Shown piece after piece: positions 33,762 through 41,877 of a DNA stretch of 64,000 nt. A model generated the notes under the pieces. That model searched no databases. It saw nothing but the letters and a program-made list of their open reading frames with translations, and was not told the origin of the DNA. Location: NCBI RefSeq assembly GCF_000717745.1, contig NZ_JOBH01000011.1, positions 186,001 to 250,000 of the forward strand. The letters are read 5' to 3'. This stretch comes from Streptomyces violens. Lineage in GTDB: Bacteria > Actinomycetota > Actinomycetes > Streptomycetales > Streptomycetaceae. The position numbers and the translations under genes are program-made. Each line of letters opens with the position of its first letter. Positions within the stretch are counted from its first letter, which is position 1.

Positions 33762-35208
33762 CGGGCGCCCCGCCGTCGGACACCCCGCCATCGGCCGCGG
33801 CGCCGTCCTCCAGCCCCGCGTCCGCCGCAACCACGGCGGCCCGCTCGGCCGTCAGGTCCAGCGAGCGGCAGGCCAGCACGTACACCCCGGCGGAGACCGG
33901 CAGCCCGATCAGCATCGTGATGTCGGCGCCGCCCACCCACGCGGCGCCCGGCCCTCTGAGGTCCCCGAGCTCCGCGAACGGCAGCATCGACAGGAAGCCG
34001 ATCCCGTAGGCGAGCAGCCCGCGCCCGCTCCACCGCCCGTACATCCCGCGCGGGTTGAAGATCTCCCGGATCGAGTAGTGGCCGCGCCGCACCACGTAGA
34101 AGTCGACCAGGTTGATCGCCGTCCAGGGGGTGAAGAGGTAGCCCAGTACGGTCAGGAAGTGCTCGAAGTCGGTCAGGAACGACCTGTCGGAGCCGAACGC
34201 GATCGCGGTGGAGAGCACGCCGAGTACCAGCAGCGCCGCGATCCGCTTGGCGAGCGTCGGCCGGATCTTCCGTACCGAGTCCATGCTGGAGAGCAGGGTC
34301 AGGCTGCCGCCGTAGAAGTTGAGCGTGCCGATGGAGATCAGCGGCACGACGGAGACCAGCAGCAGCGTCACGCCGAAGCCGGGGAACAGCGCGTCCCCCG
34401 CCGAGATCACCGAGTCGACCAGCTCGGCCTTCGGGAACAGCCCCGCCGCGACCGTGCCGATCAGCATCATCCACGCGCCGCCGATCCACGCGCCCAGGTA
34501 CGTCCACCAGAAGGACGACCGCACACCGACCGTCGGCGGCAGATACCGCGAGTAGTCCGAGACATAGATCGACCAGGACATCTGGTACACGGCCGCGGTG
34601 AAGAACTGCACCAGGAACGGCGCGAGGGCGAAGCTGCCGAGGTCGAGCTGCGCGGGCGAGAAGGGGGCGACCGCCACGACACCCACCGAGAAGACCGCCA
34701 GCACCGCGATCACCAGGTACGTGAGCCAGCGGGAGGCGCGGTGGATGACGTCGTAGCCGATGACCGCGAGGACGATGGCGAGTGCCGCGTAACCGATGTA
34801 GCTCGCCGCGGCCGGGGTGCCGGCCAGGTGGTGCATCGCCTGCGCGATCAGGATCTGGTTGAACGCGGTGTACCCGATGTACGTGGTCAGCGCCACCACC
34901 CACACCAGCAGCGCGCCCACGTACCCGAACTGCGGGCGGGACTGCACCATTTGCGGCAGCCCGAGCTGCGGGCCCTGGGTGGAGTGGAAGGCCATGAAGA
35001 ACGTGCCGAACGCGCCGCCGAGCACCACGGCGATCGCGGTCCATATGAGATTGCCGCCCAGCGCGACGCCGATGGCGCCGGTCGCGATGGTGGCCAGGTG
35101 GGCGTCGCCCGCGAACCACACGGGGAAGAGGTGCCACACCTTGCCGTGCCGCTCGGCCAGCGGCACGTAGTCGATGGACCGGGTTTCGATGATCGGACTC
35201 GCTGTCAC
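33736..35208 (-). CDS. NCS1-family cytosine/purine-type permease
   Basis: 490 residues, about twelve helices. NCS1 marks are RHGKVWHLFPVWFAGDAHLA at the first helix, GPQLGLPQMVQSRPQFGYVG, YVSDYSRYLPPTVGVRSSFW, and YLFTPWTAINLVDFYVVRRG. Family substrates are nucleobases, hydantoins, allantoin or thiamine precursors. In this operon an aromatic-acid-like solute is possible but unproven. The GTG at 35208 follows AGGAGGAG. A 15-bp perfect hairpin sits 43 bases upstream of the start, separating it from the acyl-CoA genes of the same strand. The C-terminus is an Ala/Gly/Asp-rich tail. Confidence 0.85.
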   Translation of the reverse strand: MTASPIIETRSIDYVPLAERHGKVWHLFPVWFAGDAHLATIATGAIGVALGGNLIWTAIAVVLGGAFGTFFMAFHSTQGPQLGLPQMVQSRPQFGYVGALLVWVVALTTYIGYTAFNQILIAQAMHHLAGTPAAASYIGYAALAIVLAVIGYDVIHRASRWLTYLVIAVLAVFSVGVVAVAPFSPAQLDLGSFALAPFLVQFFTAAVYQMSWSIYVSDYSRYLPPTVGVRSSFWWTYLGAWIGGAWMMLIGTVAAGLFPKAELVDSVISAGDALFPGFGVTLLLVSVVPLISIGTLNFYGGSLTLLSSMDSVRKIRPTLAKRIAALLVLGVLSTAIAFGSDRSFLTDFEHFLTVLGYLFTPWTAINLVDFYVVRRGHYSIREIFNPRGMYGRWSGRGLLAYGIGFLSMLPFAELGDLRGPGAAWVGGADITMLIGLPVSAGVYVLACRSLDLTAERAAVVAADAGLEDGAAADGGVSDGGAPVTGTAPAR

Positions 35209-35250
35209 GGTGCGACTCCTCCTGAAGAAAGACGTCTGCGGGGAAGGGAA

Positions 35251-35288
35251 GGGGGCGGGCCGCGGGTCCCTCTCCGCGGCCCGCCCCC
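35251..35288 (-). terminator. 15-bp perfect hairpin between the 43-residue ORF and the permease
   Basis: GGGGGCGGGCCGCGG (35251-35265) pairs fully with CCGCGGCCCGCCCCC (35274-35288) around an 8-base loop. On the minus strand it is followed by a TTCCCTTCC stretch. Termination here would end the SDR-to-small-ORF operon; partial read-through would set permease dose. Confidence 0.75.
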
Positions 35289-35295
35289 GGGGCTC

Positions 35296-35427
35296 TCAGC
35301 TGTCGTCGGTGCGGTGCAGTGCCGCGTACGCGAGCTGTTCCAGCAGCAGGCCCGTCTCGCGGGGCGCCTCGGCGACCCGGCCGTGCACGGTGACCTCGAC
35401 GGTGCCCGCCGTACCGGTGGCCGCCAC
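35296..35427 (-). CDS. small 43-residue conserved-looking ORF of unknown function
   Basis: The GTG start (35427) directly abuts the TGA of the acyl-CoA dehydrogenase gene. GGAGG lies 5 bases upstream, inside that gene's end, so initiation is probably coupled. The product, beginning VAATGTAGTVEVTVHGRVAE and ending QLAYAALHRTDDS, is acidic and soluble-looking. It has a beta strand pair followed by an LLLEQLAYAAL helix. Third-position GC is strong in this frame and the next frames have no comparable ORF. No family recognised; perhaps a small partner of the dehydrogenase. Confidence 0.55.
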   Translation of the reverse strand: MAATGTAGTVEVTVHGRVAEAPRETGLLLEQLAYAALHRTDDS

Positions 35428-36612
35428 TCATGCCTCCGGAGCGGGCGCCGGGGCGAAGGACAGCAGCCCGCCGAGCCCGCGCTTGGTGATCTCGTTGGCG
35501 ATCACCAGCCGCTGGATCTCCGAGGTGCCCTCCCAGATGCGGTCGACGCGCAGCTCGCGCCAGAGCCGCTCGACCGGCTGGTCCCGCATGTAGCCGCGGC
35601 CGCCGAAGATCTGCTGGCAGCGGTCGACGACGCGGTTGGACGCCTCGGACGCGGCGAGCTTCACTGTCGCGGCCCGCGCGTGCAGCAGCTTGCGGTCGCC
35701 GCCCTCGGTGAACTCCCAGGCCACCTGGTGGGTGAAGGCCCGGTTGGTGGTGATGTCCACGACCGAGTCCGCGAGCATGCCCTGGATGAGCTGACGGTTG
35801 ATCAGGGGTTCGCCGCCCTGGACGCGCTGCTTGGCCCAGTCGGTGGCGAGCGTCAGCGCCCGCTCGGCCGCGCCGATCGTGCGCGCCCCGATCATCAGCC
35901 GCTCCTCGGTGAACCAGTCGCGGGTCAGCTCGTACCCCTGGCCGACCTCGCCGAGTACGGCGTCGGCGCCGACCCGGACGTCCTCGAAGAGGAACTCGGG
36001 GTGCTCGTAGACGAAGGTGTGGGTGTAGCGCGGGGTGCGCTTGACCGAGACGCCAGGGGTGTCCTTGTCGATCAGGAAGAGCGTGGGGGCGCCCGACGGC
36101 GCGACGTTGGCGAGGACGATCAGGAAGTCGGCCGCGTCGCCGACCGTCACGAACCACTTCTCGCCGTTGATGACGTACCCGTCGCCGTCCGGCGTGGCCG
36201 TGGTCCTGATACCGGACGGGTCCGAGCCCGCGTCCGCCTCGGTGATCGCGACGGCGTCCCGGCAGCGGCCCTGGATGCCGGGCAGCAGATAGCGCTCGCG
36301 CTGCTCGGGGGTGGCGGCGCGCAGGCAGTTGGCGGGTCGCCAGACCGTGTCCCAGAGCGCGCCGGTCAGCTTGCCCAGCTCGTCCTGGACGACGACCTGC
36401 TCCAGCACGGTCAGCCCGGCGCCGCCCCACTCGGCCGGCATATTGATCGCCTGCAGGCCGCTGGCCAGCACCTCGTCCCGGATGGCGGCCAGCGCCTCGG
36501 GGGCGAGGCCATTGTTCGCCTCGCACTCCTCCTCGTACGGCATGATTTTCGCGGCGAGTCCGGCGGCACGTTCCTTCAGCTCGGCCAGGCGCGGGGTGTA
36601 AGCGAACTGCAC
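35428..36612 (-). CDS. acyl-CoA dehydrogenase (second)
   Basis: 394 residues. FAD/acyl loop DAVAITEADAGSDPSGIRTT, INGEKWFVTVGDAADFLIVL, and the C-terminal QIFGGRGYMRDQPVERLWRE and RIWEGTSEIQRLVIANEITK with the catalytic Glu region. The GTG start at 36612 follows GAGGAG. It lies 34 bases after the ADP-forming synthetase gene in a five-gene minus-strand operon (39573 to 35296). Only 26% or so similarity is apparent to the other dehydrogenase at 32631 by eye, so they probably act on different intermediates. Confidence 0.9.
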   Translation of the reverse strand: MQFAYTPRLAELKERAAGLAAKIMPYEEECEANNGLAPEALAAIRDEVLASGLQAINMPAEWGGAGLTVLEQVVVQDELGKLTGALWDTVWRPANCLRAATPEQRERYLLPGIQGRCRDAVAITEADAGSDPSGIRTTATPDGDGYVINGEKWFVTVGDAADFLIVLANVAPSGAPTLFLIDKDTPGVSVKRTPRYTHTFVYEHPEFLFEDVRVGADAVLGEVGQGYELTRDWFTEERLMIGARTIGAAERALTLATDWAKQRVQGGEPLINRQLIQGMLADSVVDITTNRAFTHQVAWEFTEGGDRKLLHARAATVKLAASEASNRVVDRCQQIFGGRGYMRDQPVERLWRELRVDRIWEGTSEIQRLVIANEITKRGLGGLLSFAPAPAPEA

Positions 36613-36646
36613 GGTGTCTCCTCAGACGTCAAAAAGTGATGGGTCG

Positions 36647-38725
36647 TCAGTCGGCGAGGACGATGCGGGCGTCCAGGCCGAGGCAGCCGTCCGGCGTCGC
36701 GAGCAGCGGATTGACCTCCAGCTCGGCGATCTCCGGGTGCTCGGCGGCGAGGGTGGCGATGGCGGCGACGGACTCGGCGAGCGCGTCGAGGTCGACGGCG
36801 GGCCGGCCGCGTACGCCGTGCAGCAGCCGGGCGGCGCCCAGCCGCTGCAGCAGCTCCTTGGCCTGGGCCGGTACGAGCGGGGCCAGCGCGAAGGTCACGT
36901 CGCGCAGCACCTCGGTGGTGATGCCGCCGAGCCCGGCCATGGCGACCGGGCCGAACCTCGGGTCGCGCTGCACGCCGACGATGATCTCCACGCCCCGGCT
37001 CAGGTCCGCCATGGCCTCGACGCAGAAGCCGGGCGGGGCCAGCCGGTCCGTCATGTCCTGCGCTGCGGCCCGTACGGCCTCGGGGTCCGCGAGTCCGAGG
37101 GCGACGCCGCCCGCGTCGGACTTGTGCAGCAGGCCGAGGGCCTTGACGACGTACGGGCCGCCGCCGATCTGCCGCGCGGCCTCGGCCGCCCCGTCGGGCG
37201 TACTGACCTGCCGGGCCGCGGGAAAGGCCACGCCCGCGGCGCGGACCAGCTCGCGCGCGGTCCAGTAGCCGTTGTCGGCGACCGGCCGGCTGCCTTCGCC
37301 CTCCGGCAGGCCCGGCCGGTCGGCCGGTTCGGCGCGCCGGGCCAGCATCCCCAGGCACTGCGCGGCGTCCTCGACGGCCGCGAAGACCGGCATGCCCTGC
37401 CGGCGCAGCTCCTCGACGGCCGCGCTGTCGGGGCACATCGTGTGCACGACGACCGGCTTGCCGTAGTCGCGGACCAGCTCGCCCAGCTCCCGGGCGGTGG
37501 CCAGCTCCGCACCGGCCAGCCGTTCGCCGTAGCTCGCGTATCCGCCGAAGTACCCGGTCAGCAGCACCGCGTCGGTGTCCGGGGCGGCCAGCAGCAGCTG
37601 CATCGTGCGGGCGAAGGACGTGATGTCCCGCTCGCCGGCGCCCGCGATGTCGACCGGGTTGCCGACGCCCGCGGACGGCGGCAGCGAGGCCCGCAGCGCG
37701 GCGGCCAGCTCCGGCCCGAACTCCGGTACGGACAGCCCCTGTGCCTCGGCCAGATCGCAGGCGACCGCCGCGTGCCCGCCGCCGTCGGCCAGTACGGCCA
37801 CCCGGTCGGCCCGCGCGTGCCCGAAGCGGTGCAGCGCGGTGAGCAGGTCGGTCATCTGCCGGGGACTGGTGACCCGGTCGATGCCGGCCGCCCGGCAGGC
37901 GGCGTCGATGACGCTGCTGTCGGTGGTCAGCGCGCCGGTGTGGGACTTGGCGCCGCGTACGGAGGCGGCGCTGCCGCCCACGGTGAGCAGTACGATCGGC
38001 TTGCCCGCGGCCACCGCGTCCGCGGCAGCGGCCACGAAGGCGCGCCCGTCCCCGAAGTCCTCGCAGTACAGCGCGATCAGCTCGGTACCGGGGTCTTCGG
38101 TGTACGAGCGGATCAGGTCGGCGGCGCCCAGGTCGGCCTGGTTGCCGAGCGAGGCGAAGCGGGAGAAGCCGAGGCCGCGGTCGGTGAGGAAGCGGCTCAG
38201 CTCGAGCGCCACGTTACCGCTCTGCGAGATCAGCCCGACGGTCCCGGCGGGCAGCGGGTTGGAGGCCAGGTACAGGCCGGTGGTGCTGTCCAGTACGCCG
38301 AGGCAGTTGGGGCCGAGCAGGACGGCACCGGCCGCGCGCACCCGGGCGGCGAGCGCGGCCTCCCGGGCCCTGCCCTCCGCACCCAGCTCGCCGAAGCCCG
38401 CGGTGATCCCGACGATCGCCTTCGCACCGGCCGCCAGCGCGTCCTCGACGGCGGCTTCAAAACCGGCCGCCGGCACCGCGATCACCACGAGGTCGACCGG
38501 CTCGGGGAGTTCGGCGAGGGTCCGGTACGTGGGCTCGCCGAGCACCGGCTCGCCGCGCCTGCTGATCAGGTACACCGCGCGCCGGCCCTGCATCCGCAGC
38601 GCCTGCACGGAGAGCCAGTTGCCGTACTTGGCCTGGTCGTTGCTCGCGCCGACCACGGCGACCACGCGGGGCGCGAACAGGGCGGTCAGATCGCGTACCT
38701 GCCCTTCGGGGGTGAGCACCGTCAC
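36647..38725 (-). CDS. ADP-forming acetate/acyl-CoA ligase family protein
   Basis: 692 residues, alpha-beta fused NDP-forming acyl-CoA synthetase. The N-terminal CoA-binding domain starts VVAVVGASNDQAKYGNWLSV. The succinyl-CoA-ligase-like flavodoxin fold includes AVLLGPNCLGVLDSTTGLYL and GLISQSGNVALELSRF. The ATP-grasp domain contains PYVVKALGLLHKSDAGGVAL and ends ELEVNPLLATPDG. The family interconverts acyl-CoA plus ADP/Pi and acid plus ATP. The GTG at 38725 overlaps the SDR stop (GTGA) and follows GAGGAGG, confirming coupling. Its role is likely activation or release of an organic acid made in this pathway. Confidence 0.88.
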   Translation of the reverse strand: MTVLTPEGQVRDLTALFAPRVVAVVGASNDQAKYGNWLSVQALRMQGRRAVYLISRRGEPVLGEPTYRTLAELPEPVDLVVIAVPAAGFEAAVEDALAAGAKAIVGITAGFGELGAEGRAREAALAARVRAAGAVLLGPNCLGVLDSTTGLYLASNPLPAGTVGLISQSGNVALELSRFLTDRGLGFSRFASLGNQADLGAADLIRSYTEDPGTELIALYCEDFGDGRAFVAAAADAVAAGKPIVLLTVGGSAASVRGAKSHTGALTTDSSVIDAACRAAGIDRVTSPRQMTDLLTALHRFGHARADRVAVLADGGGHAAVACDLAEAQGLSVPEFGPELAAALRASLPPSAGVGNPVDIAGAGERDITSFARTMQLLLAAPDTDAVLLTGYFGGYASYGERLAGAELATARELGELVRDYGKPVVVHTMCPDSAAVEELRRQGMPVFAAVEDAAQCLGMLARRAEPADRPGLPEGEGSRPVADNGYWTARELVRAAGVAFPAARQVSTPDGAAEAARQIGGGPYVVKALGLLHKSDAGGVALGLADPEAVRAAAQDMTDRLAPPGFCVEAMADLSRGVEIIVGVQRDPRFGPVAMAGLGGITTEVLRDVTFALAPLVPAQAKELLQRLGAARLLHGVRGRPAVDLDALAESVAAIATLAAEHPEIAELEVNPLLATPDGCLGLDARIVLAD

Positions 38726-39573
38726 GGGTTGGCCTCCTCGGAGCGCGGCGGGGACTGCGCGGGGACGGGGTGCCCGGTGCCCCAGGCGTCGGCGCCGCCG
38801 TCGACGACGACGGTGGTGCCGGTGATGTACGCGCCTCCGGGCGAGGCGAGGAAGGAGATCAGGCCGGAGACGTCCTCGGCGCGGCCGAGCCGACCCAGCG
38901 GCACGGCCTGCGCCCACCGTTCGCGGTCCGCCTCGGTGTAGGTCTCTTCGAGGCCGCCGGTGGCGATGGTGCCGGGCGCGACGCAGACGCTGCGGATGCC
39001 GTACCGGCCCCACTCCAGGCTCAGCCCGGCCGCCAGGTTCTCCACGGCGGCGCGGGCCGCGGTGGCGTGCACCATGCCGGGGATGCCGCGGCGCGGCGAG
39101 AACGCGAGGAAGAAGACGGCCCCCGACCGTTGCGGGATCATCGCCTTCCGCGCGACCTCGCGGGTGACGTTCCAGGCGGCGTCCACGGCGAGCCGGTGCA
39201 CGGCCCGCCAGCCGTTCGCGCTGATGTCCTCGGCGGGCGCGGTGAACTGCCCGCCCGCGTTGTTGACCAGTACGTCGACCCGGCCGTAGGCGTCCAGCGC
39301 CCGGTCCACGACCGCCGTGACCTGCTCCTCGTCGCGGATGTCGGCGGCGATGTCCAGGCAGTTGCCGCCGGCTTCCTCGATCTCCTTGCGGACCTCGGCC
39401 AGCGGCTCCGCGCGGCGGCCGCAGACGACCACGCTTGCCCCGCCCGCGGCGAGGTCCAGCGCGGTGGCCCGGCCGATGCCGGTACCGCCGCCGGTGATCA
39501 GGGCGACCTTGCCTTCGTGTACGCCGGGCCGCAGGACGGACGCGGTGGCGTACGGGGGTGATGCGCTCCCCAC
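38722..39573 (-). CDS. SDR oxidoreductase, 2,4-dienoyl-CoA reductase-like
   Basis: 283 residues from a GTG at 39573, with GAGGAGG 5 bases upstream. Rossmann motif KVALITGGGTGIGRATALDL and VDVLVNNAGGQFTAPAEDIS. The canonical YxxxK is absent; instead VHATAARAAVENLAAGLSLE resembles the VHAGSAKAAVDAM segment of peroxisomal 2,4-dienoyl-CoA reductase, in which catalysis does not use the SDR tyrosine. Even the lysine is replaced by Arg here. It heads a five-gene operon controlled, by position, by the palindrome at 39602-39621. The role is reduction of an unsaturated (dearomatised) CoA ester. Confidence 0.87.
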   Translation of the reverse strand: MGSASPPYATASVLRPGVHEGKVALITGGGTGIGRATALDLAAGGASVVVCGRRAEPLAEVRKEIEEAGGNCLDIAADIRDEEQVTAVVDRALDAYGRVDVLVNNAGGQFTAPAEDISANGWRAVHRLAVDAAWNVTREVARKAMIPQRSGAVFFLAFSPRRGIPGMVHATAARAAVENLAAGLSLEWGRYGIRSVCVAPGTIATGGLEETYTEADRERWAQAVPLGRLGRAEDVSGLISFLASPGGAYITGTTVVVDGGADAWGTGHPVPAQSPPRSEEANP

Positions 39574-39601
39574 AGGGGCCTCCTCGTTGAGCGGAACTCG
39601 T

Positions 39602-39621
39602 CTGACTGATGCGTCAGTCAG
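39602..39621 (-). promoter_or_regulatory. TetR operator palindrome upstream of the SDR operon
   Basis: CTGACTGATGCGTCAGTCAG has perfect 8-base arms around TGCG, 29 bases upstream of the SDR start. It matches the second palindrome in front of the TetR gene. Confidence 0.75.
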
Positions 39622-39717
39622 CCTCATCACAAGGGGAGCCGTCAAGGGATACGGCCAACGTTTCCCGGCGGTAATTTCCGCGGACCGACGAGGGGTGCCG
39701 AGGGCCCGGGGTTGTGT

Positions 39718-39737
39718 TTGACTGACGCGTCAGTAGG
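39718..39737 (+). promoter_or_regulatory. matching TetR operator upstream of the TetR gene
   Basis: ACTGACGCGTCAGT (39721-39734) is a perfect 14-base palindrome within TTGACTGACGCGTCAGTAGG and includes a -35-like TTGACT. Its sequence parallels the palindrome at 39602-39621, implying joint control of the divergent genes. Confidence 0.7.
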
Positions 39738-39771
39738 CTTTGGCCAACTGTTGCCGTACCCGGAGGACGGG

Positions 39772-40395
39772 ATGACCGCTGCGCCACGTACCGATGAGGA
39801 CCGCCGCCAGGCGATACTCGAAGCCACCTGGCAGCTCATCGCCGAGCGCGGCATCCACTCCGTACGGATCGCCGACATCGCCCGCGTCTGCGGCACCAGC
39901 ACCGGCACCGTGCACTACTACTTCCCCGGCAAGAGCGATGTGCTGGCCGAGGCGCTCAAGTACTGCGTGGAGCAGGCGTTCGTCCGGCAGAGCGAGGAGC
40001 TGCGCGCCATCGACAACGCGCACGAACGGCTGCTGAAACTCATCGACATGCAGCTGCCGCGGCTCGGCCGGGTGCGCGACGAGTGGTCGATCTGGCTGCA
40101 GTACTGGGCCGAGGCTGTGGTGCGCCCCGAATTCCGCGCCGCGCACAATGAGTTCTACGCCCGCTGGCAGGACGCCGTGATCCGTATCGTGCTGCGCGGC
40201 CAGCGGCAGGGCGTCTTCCGCGCCGACCTCGACCTGGAGGGCGTGGCCCTGCGCCTGACCGCGCTCACCGACGGCGCCGCGATCCAGGTCCTCACCGGCG
40301 CCCCGCGTATGACGGTCTCGGTCATGCGGGAGCTGCTGGTCGACTTCGTGCGACGGGAGCTGGTGGCCGAGATCCCGGCCGTACGGTACAGTTGA
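39772..40395 (+). CDS. TetR-family regulator of the adjacent acyl-CoA operon
   Basis: 207 residues from the ATG at 39772, preceded by CGGAGG. The HTH region DRRQAILEATWQLIAERGIH plus RIADIARVCGTSTGTVHYYF is typical. The ligand domain resembles BetI/AcrR-like TetRs (DEWSIWLQYWAEAVVRPEFR). It is divergent from the SDR operon, with near-identical palindromes before both genes, so autoregulation and repression of that operon are likely. The inducer is probably an acyl-CoA or aromatic intermediate. Its stop is immediately followed by the structured element at 40401-40547. Confidence 0.88.
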   Translation: MTAAPRTDEDRRQAILEATWQLIAERGIHSVRIADIARVCGTSTGTVHYYFPGKSDVLAEALKYCVEQAFVRQSEELRAIDNAHERLLKLIDMQLPRLGRVRDEWSIWLQYWAEAVVRPEFRAAHNEFYARWQDAVIRIVLRGQRQGVFRADLDLEGVALRLTALTDGAAIQVLTGAPRMTVSVMRELLVDFVRRELVAEIPAVRYS

Positions 40396-40400
40396 TCTTG

Positions 40401-40547
40401 AGCTCGTCGCCGGGAAAACCGGTGCAGAGCCCGGCGTTGGTGGTCCAAGGAAAGGCGCCCCACTTCCTGTGGGGAGATGCAGGTGCAAGGCCTGCCCAGC
40501 GCTCGCGACGAACCCCGGTCTCCCACAGGGAGACCGGGGTTCTTTTC
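40401..40547 (+). ncRNA. candidate structured RNA with intrinsic terminator, family unassigned
   Basis: A closing stem TCGTCGC (40404-40410) / GCGACGA (40505-40511) encloses three hairpins. They are CCGGG/CCCGG (40410-40434), CCCCAC-TTCCT-GTGGGG (40458-40474) and GCAGG-TGCAAGG-CCTGC (40479-40495). The first and third carry related GGTGCA-G loops. A 14-bp terminator and T-run follow directly. The order (multi-branched domain, then terminator) is riboswitch-like, but no co-oriented gene follows: the next genes are on the other strand. It may be a 3'-UTR-derived sRNA of the TetR transcript. GGGAAAACCGGTG recalls part of cobalamin riboswitches, but the B12 box is absent. Confidence 0.55.
40511..40547 (+). 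terminator. strong intrinsic terminator
   Basis: AACCCCGGTCTCCC (40511-40524), loop ACA, GGGAGACCGGGGTT (40528-40541), then CTTTTC. The stem is perfect over 14 bp and, unusually for this genome, has a T-run. Confidence 0.88.
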
Positions 40548-40591
40548 GGTGGGGGGGCAGCGGCCATCGCGCAATCACAGGCCACGCGGCT

Positions 40592-41854
40592 TCAGAAGGC
40601 CACCGGGTCGCGCATGATCGGACAGGTCATGCAGTGCCCACCACCGCGGCCGCGCCCCAGTTCGGCGCCGACGATGGTGATGACCTCGACCCCGGCCTTG
40701 CGCAGCAGCGTGTTGGTGTGGGTGTTGCGGTCGTACGTGAAGACGACGCCCGGCTCGACGGCGACGGCGTTGTTGCCGCTGTCCCACTGCTGCCGCTCGG
40801 ACGCGTACACGTCGCCGCCGGTCTCGATGATCCGCAGGCCGCTCAGGCCGAGCGCCTTGGCGACGACGTCGACGAACGGCGTGGCGCCCTCGTCGGTGAT
40901 GTGCACACCGGGCGCCTTGTCGGTGGGACGCAGCGAGAATGTGTGCACCGAGTCCATGATCCGCGGATAGAGCGTGACGATGTCCCGGTCCGCGAACGTG
41001 AAGACCGTGTCCAGGTGCATCGCGGAGCGCAGCTTCGGCATTCCCGCGACGACGACATGCTCGGCGGCGCCCTTCTCGAACAGGGCGGCGGCGACCTGCG
41101 TGATGGCCTGGCGGGAGGTGCGCTCGCTCATGCCCATCAGGACGACGCCGTTGCCGACGGGCATGATGTCGCCGCCCTCGAAGGTTGCCTGCCCCCAGCC
41201 CTTCTCGGGGTCGCCCCACCACACCGTCGACCCCACGAAGTCCGGGTGGAAGAGGTAGACCGCCTTCATCAGCAGCGTCTCGTCGTGCCGCGCCGGCCAG
41301 TAGAGCGGGTTGAGGGTCAGTCCGCCGTACAGCCAGCACGTGGTGTCGCGGGTGTAGAGCGTGTTGGGCAGCGGCGGCATCAAGTATTCGCGCGCGCCGG
41401 TGGATTCGCGCGCCAGCGACACATAGGCGGAACGGTGGTCGTCCGGCAGATCGGCGGTGGCGAGCCCGCCGATGAGGTACTCCGCGAGCAGCCGCGGCTC
41501 GAGCGTCTCCAGGAACGCGCGGGTGTCGTCGATGAGGCCGACCCCGACCTGATTGGCGACGATCTTGCGGTCCAGGAGCCATGCCTTCGCCTCGGGGATC
41601 GCCACCGTCTGCGCGAGCAGCTCGTGCAGCTCCACGACGTCGACGCCGCGCCCGCGCAGCTTGTTGACGAAGTCGGCATGGTCGCGCTGCGCGTTCTCCA
41701 CCCACATGACGTCGTCGAAGAGCAGGTCGTCGGAGTTTGTCGGGGTGAGCCTGCGGTGCGCGAGCCCCGGCGCGCAGACGAGGACCTTGCGCAGCCGGCC
41801 CACCTCGGAGTGGACGCCGTACGCGGCGGAAGCAAAGGTGTCGTGGTCAGTCAC
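40592..41854 (-). CDS. arcA: arginine deiminase (second copy)
   Basis: 420 residues. N-terminal [77 protein letters not shown], and catalytic C407 in [15 protein letters not shown]. All core arginine deiminase blocks are retained, so it should be active. The GTG at 41854 has GGAAGG 6 bases upstream. It follows an ArcD-like antiporter gene by 23 bases, forming a compact uptake-plus-deimination unit without its own carbamoyltransferase. Compared with the copy at 16323 it has a longer mid-region and clearly diverged sequence, indicating an old duplication or separate acquisition. Confidence 0.92.
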   Translation of the reverse strand: MTDHDTFASAAYGVHSEVGRLRKVLVCAPGLAHRRLTPTNSDDLLFDDVMWVENAQRDHADFVNKLRGRGVDVVELHELLAQTVAIPEAKAWLLDRKIVANQVGVGLIDDTRAFLETLEPRLLAEYLIGGLATADLPDDHRSAYVSLARESTGAREYLMPPLPNTLYTRDTTCWLYGGLTLNPLYWPARHDETLLMKAVYLFHPDFVGSTVWWGDPEKGWGQATFEGGDIMPVGNGVVLMGMSERTSRQAITQVAAALFEKGAAEHVVVAGMPKLRSAMHLDTVFTFADRDIVTLYPRIMDSVHTFSLRPTDKAPGVHITDEGATPFVDVVAKALGLSGLRIIETGGDVYASERQQWDSGNNAVAVEPGVVFTYDRNTHTNTLLRKAGVEVITIVGAELGRGRGGGHCMTCPIMRDPVAF

Positions 41855-41877
41855 GGTGTGCCTTCCGGGGGTGACGT

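Noticed and set aside
32553..33830. Minus-strand frame with a SRSA-type pentapeptide pattern reading through the 15-bp repeats
   Set aside because: The pattern is produced by the DNA repeat, and the rest is antisense to a bona fide acyl-CoA dehydrogenase; not a pentapeptide-repeat protein gene.
40410..40500. Cobalamin riboswitch
   Set aside because: Only the GGGAA..CCGGTG segment resembles it; the conserved B12 box and the CCCGC..ACTGT core are absent, and no cobalamin-related gene follows.
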